The notes under the pieces were generated by a model, which worked only from the letters and a program-made list of their open reading frames with translations, did not search any database and was not told where the DNA came from. A stretch of 64,000 nt of DNA, taken from Branchiostoma belcheri (taxonomy: Eukaryota; Chordata; Leptocardii; Amphioxiformes; Branchiostomatidae). The position numbers and the translations under genes were made by a program. Positions 59,301 through 64,000 of this stretch are shown here, in pieces (position 1 is the first letter of the stretch; each line of letters opens with the position of its first letter). The stretch lies in assembly GCF_001625305.1 (NCBI RefSeq), contig NW_017802379.1, positions 5,405,321-5,469,320 of the forward strand, read 5' to 3'.

Positions 59301-62300
59301 AGCAATACTTGAAGAAATCGGGTCATGGAGGAAGGAAGAGTCTGGCAAATTTCCTGAAGTTTCTGATAAGACAGAATTATTAAGTGGCAGATCCAGGACA
59401 GGCTTGATGTTAGGTGCATTCATGTACATGCTGTATAGACAGTGACTGTTGACTCAAAAAAAGCAGTATGAAGAATCCTTCATATTCAAGAGGAAATGTT
59501 CAAGGAGTAACATATATTACTGATATCACTAGTGCAAGGTGCTACTGGACAACATCATGGCAAATCATCTGAGATACAAACAGGTTCAGTATTCAACTCT
59601 GCAGTTGTGGCATCTACACAGGGAAGCAGTAGACTAGTACTGTCATTGTCATGACAGCATAACCTGTGTGAACAAGAATACCAACTGTTCAAAATACACT
59701 CTGGGATTTACAGGAATTCTACAAAACAAAATGTCCTACAGCAGATATAACACCTGTTCATCCTGTATGCTCCATCCTTGGGTGACAGGCAGGGAGATGC
59801 CAGGACTACTGGAACACAACCAAGGTCAAACATCAAGGTCGCGTGTCCGCCTCCTCTGGGAAGGCTGGCATTTCAGACAAGGGAAATCCAATGTGGAAGA
59901 AACTTATCACACTTTCTATGGTGTACAACAAGACAACATGATTGGGGAAGATTTCAAGTTCAAATGGGCCAAAATCTTAATGTTTTCCACCCATTTCATT
60001 CCACAGATCCATCACTGAAACACTCCTTATTATTCTGTATCATGTATGAAACATGGTCCATTATATTGTACAGTGTAGTTCAGGACTAGTGTTTTGTGCC
60101 AAATTCAGTGTTATTCTTCTTTTCTGCCAGCCATTGCCTCAGCAGCTTCACACTGATTTTGCACAGCCACATTTTTATCCAGCCTGTAACTGTTGTGCAG
60201 CAACTTGTCATAACCTTGGCTTGTGTTCCAGACCACTTCTTTAGCAGCGGCTGCCTTCAGAGAACTCTCTGAGTCAAAGTGTGAACGTGTGAAAGAAGGA
60301 GTTTTTCCTCAAAGTCTATTTAAACCCAACTGTCAGTGCAATTTTTGTGAGACTTGTGACGATGGACACACATAGGTATTGGTAAATACCAGGTAACAGA
60401 TGCACCAAGATTTTGTCAAATTAGATGGCAAACAACTTCTGGCCTTATTTACTGCCACCAAAGCTCACAGCTACAGGTACAACAGGAGGACTACATCAAA
60501 CATCAAGGAGATAATAGCTTTTAAGGTGATGAAGAACTCTGCAGACTTCACAGGATTGTTCCACTGTGATAAAGGTGGGAATGTTGTGGAAGAGATGAAA
60601 ATTCCAGGGCAGGAAATCTCCATGGACAACAGGTGCTCACATTTGTTGTTTGACTGTGTCACGCAGACCCACATTTCCTCATAAGCTTGCCTCTTTTCTG
60701 CTCTTTTCCACCTGTTTCTGTTTGTTAGTTATAGGTGAGGTCTGGCATTGACAGATTTTGCGTCTAATGTCATTTAGCATCAGCTTTGTTTTCAGTATCG
60801 CTTTTCATTCAACAGTGCCAAAAATAAAGAACTATAGGTCCAGTAAGGTTCTAACAGAATGTAACTCAATAATATGGACAGGAAATTAAGGGGTTCCAAC
60901 AGAGATCCCAATAAAGTTACATGTTTTTCTTTAACTTACAGTAGAGGTGAAAATTGATCTATGACCTTGAACAAACCATGGTATGACTGGCTTGCCAAAA
61001 ATTCTACTTCAAGTTTCAATACACCATAGAGCAATGGCAAGCAAATATTATGTAACACTAAGTCTACACTTTGACCACTGGCTAAACAATCACACAAAAC
61101 CATTGAACACCACGTACATACCCTTAAATGTTCTTGCTTTAAGCTTATAGCAGGCAACATAGTTGTGGGCCATATATACTTCAGGACACGGTGCAACTCT
61201 GACAAAAACACTAGAGTGCAGCTATGACAACGCCCTGACAACCCAACTAATCCAACATGGAGGCAGCGTTGAATATGAACATCACAAACACTTGGAGCTT
61301 GGTGGAAAAATAAGTTCCGCTTCAAACAACAGCGAGCGTTACAGACAAGTTTGCACGTAGTTAGGAGAAACTAAACTGGTTCAACCTTCACCCCAACTGG
61401 AGAATACCTGACTATAATTAAGTCTGTGGGGAGTTGAAAAATAACAGCGCCTGATGAAACAAACTTTGGGATTGGACAACAAAGGTGAGATGGACAAGTT
61501 TGGTACATCGGCAGGAGACCAGTTTGCGTGTTTGGTATGTACGCAGCGTGAAGTGTGTTTGCGCGCCGTGTGCGGGCACGGGAGGAATTCGTGACAATCG
61601 TTGTTTATCTTTTTCTGGCAGAGAAAATAGCAACTGGAGGTCCTCCTTGGTTCAAACAGCTGAATTTGACTCAATTATCCTGGCAACTAGAGATTATAGG
61701 AGTGTCAGAATGACTGAGAAAATATGCTTTTAAAAAAACAACAGACAACAAGGGGATCAGTGCTAAAGGAGACAAAGCATCCAAATATATCATATAGATC
61801 AACCTATTGGAAAAGAAATCAATCACCAGGGAAAAGAGCTTAACTGCTGTACTTTTAACTTAAAACATAACTAGCTTTTATCAAAACCTGTTCTTGACTA
61901 ACATTGAAACCTGTGTAAGGAGTGTTCCTTGTGTATTGTTTTAGTATTGTCAGAAGAAGCCCTGTACCCACCTGTGAGAGTCCCATCCTGTAAGATGTCT
62001 TCTCCAGGTCCAGATGTGACAGGAGATCTTCTGCAGCCTGGAAGGGAAAGAACGATGAGTAAAGAGTGCCATCTAGTGGATTTCAGGATTATTGCATTTC
62101 AAGGGAAGCATAGTATGTTTCAAACCAATTCTGTACAACATTTAAGTATAGACTACGTATAGTATTTATATCAACTGTAATGACTTTTAAGCATTGCAGT
62201 AATAAAAAGGAATGCCATTTTTCCCTTTTCCTTTCTCTTTTGAGACAGTGCCATCTTGTGGCCTTTACAGGTATTGCAAGCTGTCAATACTCCTGTGATA

Positions 62301-62621
62301 TTGAAACCCTACATATCCATACGTTTCATTCTACTCTGACAAGTTAATTAATGAAAGACCTTTATTATAGTACATTTATGCTCTTACATAGGTACAGACC
62401 AGACCATGTAGTTATAGGTATACTTATAGTGATATACATGGAAGAGTCTGGTATCAGTGTGTATACATTAGCCAACTTCTAATAACATTCACATCTGTGT
62501 TGCAGCGAGTAATCTCTCACCTTTCTCTCATCCAGAACAGGTTCATTCGGCCTGTCGCCTGCGGGAGCCAGCACCTCAAACCTGCGGCGGAACTCACCAA
62601 ACAGCATGTGCTCAGGGTAGC
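23127..62621 (-). CDS. MYO18A: Unconventional myosin XVIII, converter to C-terminus (5' part outside window)
   Basis: Twenty-one exons join without a phase conflict into about 2,220 residues. The order is: end of the motor (converter), an IQ-like segment with [12 protein letters not shown] before it, a second IQ-like segment with the NWPWF signature, about 790 residues of coiled coil, then about 1,380 residues of charged non-coiled tail. Vertebrate MYO18A has the same order and very similar blocks, such as [14 protein letters not shown] and LQADLKLAF. Class XVIII myosins are actin-tethering, poorly enzymatic motors of the Golgi and stress fibres (18A) or muscle sarcomere (18B). A lancelet would carry one gene ancestral to both, so the symbol is at family level. 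Large introns (8.2, 6.0 and 6.9 kb) hold possible internal first exons. The motor's ATPase region lies beyond 64000. Confidence 0.93.
23820..23851 (-). CDS. MYO18A: Possible alternative 32-base micro-exon before the last exon
   Basis: TTCTTGCCTCTTCAG|ACGAGG is a very good acceptor, and GCTTTTTG|GTAATG a fair donor 32 bases later. It would shift the frame of the final exon, so that the protein ends after a few new residues ([10 protein letters not shown] then a short tail) in place of the normal terminus. Not needed for the main transcript. Confidence 0.3.
23990..24002 (+). promoter_or_regulatory. CTCF-like motif, plus orientation
   Basis: CCACCAGAGGGCG, preceded by ATGG, fits the CTCF core CCAsyAGrkGGC. 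It sits in the last intron of the myosin gene. The factor is conserved across bilaterians, but binding here is not shown. Confidence 0.45.
24129..24209. repeat. 36-bp inverted repeat (hairpin)
   Basis: The arms 24129-24164 and 24174-24209 are complementary with one mismatch around a nine-base A-rich loop. The arm starts TAGCCTGGGTGCCATCCGAT. It is a palindromic MITE in the last myosin intron. Confidence 0.85.
24714..27671 (-). CDS. MYO18A: Myosin XVIII exon 20: giant tail exon with 36-38-residue repeats
   Basis: A 2,958-base exon, phase 2 to 2 (CTCCCCAG|C, TTTCCAC|GTGAGT), with 985 open codons. It begins [20 protein letters not shown]. Residues 20-160 hold four copies, and a later stretch two more, of a repeat: acidic patch, LL(S/A)K(R/K), then SELEDxDFLPKSK. 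Further on are a Lys/Glu/Val-rich stretch with repeated KTVSK and ETK motifs, three L(R/Q)SPTKT-like motifs, and near the end [15 protein letters not shown] and [13 protein letters not shown]. It is probably disordered and phosphorylatable. Other donors in phase 0 (GGTGGG|GTAAGC) and phase 1 (CACAGA|GTGAGT) near the 3' end could give variants. The open frame upstream of 27671 is intronic. Confidence 0.92.
27672..30384 (-). other. Intron between tail exons 19 and 20
   Basis: AT-rich with an (AC)n run at 27876-27896. The pyrimidine tract for exon 20 lies directly above 27671. The plus-strand frame at 28990-29403 lacks any family feature. No other element was recognised. Confidence 0.6.
30385..31398 (-). 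CDS. MYO18A: Myosin XVIII exon 19: long charged tail, part 1
   Basis: A 1,014-base exon, phase 2 to 2 (TCTGCAG|T, CCCAG|GTAAAT). Its 337 codons are Ser, Asp, Glu, Arg and Lys rich with no heptads: acidic [32 protein letters not shown], and basic-acidic alternations such as [12 protein letters not shown] and [13 protein letters not shown]. If the donor were not used the frame would stop at once (AGG TAA), giving a shorter isoform. The length is far above the vertebrate 18A tail piece. Confidence 0.9.
31517..31653 (-). CDS. MYO18A: Myosin XVIII exon 18: end of coiled coil
   Basis: Enters phase 0, leaves phase 2 (AGAAG|GTAATA). It encodes [34 protein letters not shown] and then an acidic [10 protein letters not shown], which marks the end of the heptads exactly where MYO18A also turns acidic. 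Confidence 0.95.
31816..32058 (-). CDS. MYO18A: Myosin XVIII exon 17: coiled coil
   Basis: Eighty-one codons, phase 0 to 0. It encodes [49 protein letters not shown] and ATQKKHDL. Confidence 0.95.
32271..32357 (-). CDS. MYO18A: Myosin XVIII exon 16: coiled coil
   Basis: Twenty-nine codons, phase 0 to 0. It encodes [20 protein letters not shown] and ASLLRLESK, equivalent to the MYO18A block with the short non-helical break after the EQS motif. Confidence 0.92.
32639..32722 (-). CDS. MYO18A: Myosin XVIII exon 15: coiled coil
   Basis: Twenty-eight codons, phase 0 to 0 (TTTCAG|GCA, TCCACA|GTCAGT). It encodes [20 protein letters not shown] and ENLEST. The ACA before GTCAGT is an unusual donor context, so the 3' edge is slightly less certain. 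Confidence 0.86.
32907..33023 (-). CDS. MYO18A: Myosin XVIII exon 14: coiled coil
   Basis: Thirty-nine codons, phase 0 to 0. It encodes [20 protein letters not shown] and then [18 protein letters not shown]. Confidence 0.94.
33213..33326 (-). CDS. MYO18A: Myosin XVIII exon 13: coiled coil
   Basis: Phase 0 to 0. It encodes [20 protein letters not shown], then [11 protein letters not shown]. The [10 protein letters not shown] segment is characteristic of class XVIII. Confidence 0.95.
33772..34023 (-). CDS. MYO18A: Myosin XVIII exon 12: coiled coil
   Basis: Eighty-four codons, phase 0 to 0. It encodes [48 protein letters not shown] and [12 protein letters not shown], matching the MYO18A block around LRKDLKRTKALLADAQ. 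Confidence 0.95.
38286..38324 (-). CDS. MYO18A: Weak candidate internal first exon (gamma)
   Basis: ATG at 38324 opens 13 codons ([13 protein letters not shown]) to AAG|GTGAGG, phase 0, as exon 12 requires. A longer overlapping open frame (Pro-rich, about 38457-38287) shares the donor but would be out of phase. The segment is GC-rich relative to its intron. Short and easily a chance match. Confidence 0.15.
40050..40112 (+). repeat. Interspersed repeat fragment shared with 12995-13065
   Basis: Same order of blocks and same orientation as the copy at 12995-13065. No coding capacity. Confidence 0.6.
40885..40995 (-). CDS. MYO18A: Myosin XVIII exon 11: coiled coil
   Basis: Phase 0 to 0 (TGTCCAG|GCC, CGCAAG|GTCAGT). 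It encodes [20 protein letters not shown] and [11 protein letters not shown]. The following intron is 6.9 kb. Confidence 0.94.
41372..41473 (-). CDS. MYO18A: Myosin XVIII exon 10: most conserved rod block
   Basis: Phase 0 to 0. It encodes [20 protein letters not shown] and MLEQ, nearly invariant between myosin II and XVIII rods. Its acceptor and first bases (minus strand) read CCACTAG|GTGGCA, which is also a CTCF-like motif. Confidence 0.96.
41468..41480 (-). promoter_or_regulatory. CTCF-like motif on the exon 10 acceptor
   Basis: CCACTAGGTGGCA on the minus strand fits the CTCF core exactly and spans the splice acceptor of exon 10. It may simply follow from the coding and splice constraints. 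Confidence 0.3.
41662..41884 (-). CDS. MYO18A: Myosin XVIII exon 9: coiled coil
   Basis: Enters phase 2, leaves phase 0 (GAG|GTGGGA). Seventy-four codons with [31 protein letters not shown] and [11 protein letters not shown]. It matches the MYO18A rod segment that follows KKQRRFD. Confidence 0.94.
42167..42429. mobile_element. Diverged copy of the 9020-9265 MITE
   Basis: It begins TAACTCTTGTCCTGCTG and follows the other copy through TTACACAATATTT, GACGTCTTAATCAG, the GTGATGCATTGCAC block and CAGGGCACTATATGGATGGT. The right terminal repeat is decayed. Only a few bases separate it from the exon 8 donor. Confidence 0.78.
42433..42587 (-). CDS. MYO18A: Myosin XVIII exon 8: coiled coil
   Basis: Enters phase 0, leaves phase 2 (AGAAA|GTAAGG). 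It encodes [34 protein letters not shown] and [15 protein letters not shown] copy ends within about ten bases of this donor on the intron side. Confidence 0.94.
42640..42735 (+). repeat. Possible interspersed repeat remnant
   Basis: The block CTGAGGAAGACCAGAGTGAC followed by TGGTCGAAAGC has the look of a short sequence common in metazoan retroelement copies. I recognise it only by general resemblance. Confidence 0.25.
43597..43727 (-). CDS. MYO18A: Myosin XVIII exon 7: coiled coil
   Basis: Enters phase 1, leaves phase 0. It encodes [20 protein letters not shown], then [13 protein letters not shown] and AKKQLERK, corresponding to the block after the acidic break in MYO18A. Confidence 0.94.
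43728..49691 (-). other. 6.0-kb intron between exons 6 and 7
   Basis: AT-rich apart from a CG-richer zone at about 47395-48080 that carries the candidate first exon at 47785-47875. Plus-strand frames across that zone (47398-47745, 47874-48260) appear to be by-products of its composition. Confidence 0.55.
47785..47875 (-). CDS. MYO18A: Candidate internal first exon (headless isoform beta)
   Basis: In the intron between exons 6 and 7, CCACCATGA is an ideal translation start context. Thirty codons plus one base lead to CCAAT|GTGAGTAAA, an excellent donor. The outgoing phase 1 is exactly what exon 7 requires, giving a Trp codon across the junction. The peptide starts [14 protein letters not shown] and has four cysteines ([12 protein letters not shown]). 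The local sequence is CG-rich (CGCGCCCGGGCGCC). The product would lack motor, IQ region and the first quarter of the rod. Supported by sequence signals only. Confidence 0.38.
49692..49809 (-). CDS. MYO18A: Myosin XVIII exon 6: coiled coil with acidic break
   Basis: Enters phase 0 (TTTTTAG|GAC), leaves phase 1 (GAAG|GTGATT). It encodes [18 protein letters not shown] and then an acidic run ESDEEEDE. Vertebrate MYO18A has a comparable acidic interruption at the same place. Confidence 0.92.
50807..50986 (-). repeat. Polypurine GA tract directly after the exon 5 donor
   Basis: About 180 bases are almost pure purine on the minus (transcribed) strand, built of GAGAGGGAAAGAG-like units, mirror-like in places. 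It begins within a few bases of the GTGAGA donor. Such tracts can form triplex DNA and can act as splicing enhancers. Confidence 0.85.
50989..51198 (-). CDS. MYO18A: Myosin XVIII exon 5: start of coiled coil
   Basis: Seventy codons, phase 0 to 0, with the heptad pattern [34 protein letters not shown] and EKEMTQLQ. The donor CAG|GTGAGA opens directly into a purine-rich GA tract on this strand. Confidence 0.94.
51199..53238 (-). other. Intron between exons 4 and 5
   Basis: AT-rich, about 2.0 kb. No gene, repeat family or regulatory site was recognised. Confidence 0.55.
53239..53382 (-). CDS. MYO18A: Myosin XVIII exon 4: second IQ-like motif and NWPWF
   Basis: Phase 0 to 0. It encodes [20 protein letters not shown] and then [15 protein letters not shown], the head-rod junction of class II and XVIII myosins. 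Class XVIII has lost the usual second IQ glutamine-arginine pattern, as seen here. Confidence 0.95.
53652..53780 (-). CDS. MYO18A: Myosin XVIII exon 3: lever arm, first IQ-like motif
   Basis: Phase 0 to 0. It encodes [18 protein letters not shown] and then an IQ-type helix, [16 protein letters not shown], where light chain or calmodulin would bind. VFFRAG is the universal myosin end of the converter. Confidence 0.95.
56238..56387. mobile_element. 150-bp MITE with perfect 15-bp terminal inverted repeats
   Basis: TAATCTCCAAGCAGA at 56238-56252 pairs exactly with TCTGCTTGGAGATTA at 56373-56387. The interior has no coding capacity. Related to the remnant at 2524-2618. Confidence 0.82.
57058..57219 (-). 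CDS. MYO18A: Candidate internal first exon (headless isoform alpha)
   Basis: In the 8.2-kb intron between exons 2 and 3, ATG at 57219 opens 54 codons ending CACAGG|GTAAGG. The peptide starts [11 protein letters not shown] and is rich in Ser, Pro and Arg ([17 protein letters not shown] at the end). It ends in phase 0, exactly what exon 3 needs. As a cassette exon, from the nearest acceptor (GGTCTCCAG|TCGG), it would run into a stop, so a transcription start upstream fits best; a CACGTG box lies about 110 bases upstream. The product would begin at the IQ segment and carry the whole rod without the motor. No expression evidence is available. Confidence 0.45.
61972..62037 (-). CDS. MYO18A: Myosin XVIII exon 2: converter
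   Basis: Sixty-six bases, phase 0 to 0 (CTTCCAG|GCT, CTCACAG|GTGGGT). It encodes [11 protein letters not shown], then the SYRMGLSQ that directly precedes VFFRAG in all class XVIII myosins. Confidence 0.93.
62067..62079 (-). promoter_or_regulatory. CTCF-like motif, minus orientation
   Basis: CCACTAGATGGCA on the minus strand matches the CTCF core at every constrained position. It lies 30 bases upstream of exon 2. Confidence 0.45.
62249..62261 (-). promoter_or_regulatory. Second CTCF-like motif, minus orientation
   Basis: CCACAAGATGGCA on the minus strand, followed by CTG, has one departure from the core. It is 182 bases from the site at 62067. Confidence 0.35.
62521..62621 (-). CDS. MYO18A: Myosin XVIII exon 1 of window: converter
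   Basis: The acceptor is TTCCAG|GC (enters phase 1) and the donor AGAAAG|GTGAGA (phase 0). It encodes [20 protein letters not shown] and about 14 more residues: the YP...F..F..R(F/Y).(V/L)L segment of the myosin converter. The exon before it is outside the window. Confidence 0.93.
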
Positions 62622-63267
62622 CTGGAACACAAGGTCGTATCAGTCAAGGTTAAGTTTCAACAGACAGTTAGGGTTCATCTACCTTATACACTTAGATTAA
62701 CTTAGATCAACTTCGTATGCTGGAATCTACCAGTCAATGCCATACCTGTGGTCAAATCCTGTAAACAATTAAAAGGTTTAACCTATGAGGGAATTATTCT
62801 CTTAACCTTCTCTCTGCTGTCTAACCCTCTCATGCACCAAAGGCTACCTCAGTATGAAGAAGACTAAGGACGGCCCTTGATATTGTATTCTTCCTCATTA
62901 AAATAGAGACCATTATCAGTGTCTCATCTCTGCATAAGCTTTGATTATGACATGGTAAAATGTGTAACTTTATTCCAACACAATGTTTACCTGAGCAATA
63001 ATTTAACACATTGACAGCTTTTAAAAGAGACAGGCACAAACAAGACTGGCAATGAAAACATACATTGCCATGGCGACGGTGGTTGCTGTTAGGGTTATTG
63101 TTTGCATGGCACTGCCATCATTTCATGATTTTTTTCTAGACAGATACAGTACACTCCTCCCCTGAGTGCATAGTGAACGAGCCCCGGGGTCACAGAAAGT
63201 ATGACCATCTGGGGCAGGCAGGTCTTCAGGGTTCCAGGAATGCGGGCATAGATGTGGGTCAGAGAAA

Positions 63268-63318
63268 TGCCTGTGGACATTCCGCATGCCTGTGGACATT
63301 CCGCTTGCCTGTGGACAA
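63268..63318 (+). repeat. 19-bp tandem repeat, about 2.6 copies
   Basis: TGCCTGTGGACATTCCGCA is followed by a copy with one change and a partial third. Confidence 0.85.
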
Positions 63319-63897
63319 AAATGCCTGTACAATTCCTAGAATTCTTATTTTATCTATTTAGAAATAGTAGCAATGTCGCCTGTATGTAGAGCAGAATTAG
63401 GTAGATGCTTGGTCCAAATGGGCACAACCTCACACTCCCTTCAAATGGATGCTCTCCTCTTACAGCAAAGCCTTCCAACAAATACCCGTAGACTAACTTT
63501 ACTGCAACGTGTTAAACTTAAAGACATACCGGTATTAGATCACAATGGATACTCCTCTTTGTGGCATTCCGAATCAACATTGTGACCCTGAACATGTTGG
63601 GGGAAATGCTGAGAAAGACTCTGACTTTCTTCAGTTTACAAGTCTTTACAAGAGAGAAGTCAAACCCTTCAGACATAGTTTTAGACATAGCTATAATTTT
63701 AGACAAATACCTTTCATTTGTAGATTTTAGTTATTTTATATATACTGCTCTTCTTTTATGCTTGTAACTGGCAATTAGCCTCGGGCCGGGCATGAACAGG
63801 AATATGAATCAGCATGTGTCTGCTCAGTTGTGAATCTGTTCAATTTCCACAATGTCGCCAGGGTTTCCTGGAATTTTCACTTCGTAGGAAAGTGGTC

Positions 63898-64000
63898 CAG
63901 AATGTAGGACATACACTTGAAAGGCATGTGGGGAATCCTGGAATGTGGACCAGAATGTCAGAATGTAGGACATTTGAAAGGCATGTGGAGAATCCTGGAA
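63898..64000 (+). repeat. Tandem repeat of about 55-60 bp reaching the window edge
   Basis: CAGAATGTAGGACAT, then TTGAAAGGCATGTGG and GAATCCTGGAA, occurs twice in order. The second copy is cut by the end of the window. Confidence 0.75.

Larger units (their letters stand above)
53781..61971 (-). other. 8.2-kb intron between exons 2 and 3
   Basis: Holds the candidate first exon at 57058-57219 and the MITE at 56238-56387. The many short plus-strand frames have no family features. Confidence 0.6.
62622..64000 (-). other. Intron upstream of the first myosin exon in the window
   Basis: I found no further motor-domain exon, so the preceding exon lies beyond 64000. Two tandem repeats are present (63268-63310 and 63898-64000). 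Confidence 0.6.

Noticed and set aside
63095-63332. Minus-strand frames above the converter exon as a further motor exon
   Set aside because: The translations do not resemble the myosin segment expected before the converter and run through a 19-bp tandem repeat.

Overview
This is eukaryotic, intron-rich DNA from an invertebrate deuterostome. The most likely source is a lancelet (Branchiostoma), judging by the chordate-type myosin XVIII tail, the MAM-domain gene and the many short inverted-repeat transposon remnants, but no species-specific marker was identified. Two genes are firmly supported, both on the minus strand and both cut by the window.

At the left edge (1-2180) is the 5' part of a secreted MAM-domain gene: a signal-peptide exon, one complete MAM domain on two exons and most of a second MAM domain. 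Every junction is phase 1. At the right (62621 down to 23127) is the 3' part of a myosin XVIII gene: 21 exons whose phases all match, running from the converter of the motor through two IQ-like segments and a long coiled coil to the stop codon. The coiled coil follows vertebrate MYO18A closely. After it, exons 19-21 add about 1,380 residues of charged, repeat-bearing, non-coiled sequence, far more than the short MYO18A tail piece I know from vertebrates. Inside the gene's large introns are first-exon-like segments whose donors match in phase to downstream tail exons. The best are at 57058-57219 and 47785-47875. They would make headless, rod-only products.

Between the two genes (2.2-23 kb) lies mostly repeat-derived DNA: an array of about 180-bp repeats each carrying a 5' splice-site-like sequence (4.67-5.9 kb), a related repeat series interrupted by a 5'-truncated LINE with a 10-bp target duplication (6440-7728), a roughly 2.7-kb long inverted repeat (8.73-11.41 kb) with a piggyBac-like MITE in only one arm, and several TTAA-flanked or palindromic elements. 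Three exon-like segments on the minus strand (16569-16683, 14539-14611, 8762-8883) may belong to an unidentified gene. The last of them lies in the long inverted repeat, and a damaged mirror copy lies in the other arm.

Introns of the myosin gene hold little else: a GA-rich polypurine tract directly after one donor, a few MITEs, and CTCF-like motifs, one near the 3' end and two near the converter exons in convergent orientation. No rRNA, tRNA or CRISPR was recognised. All exon limits come from reading splice sites and phase by eye.
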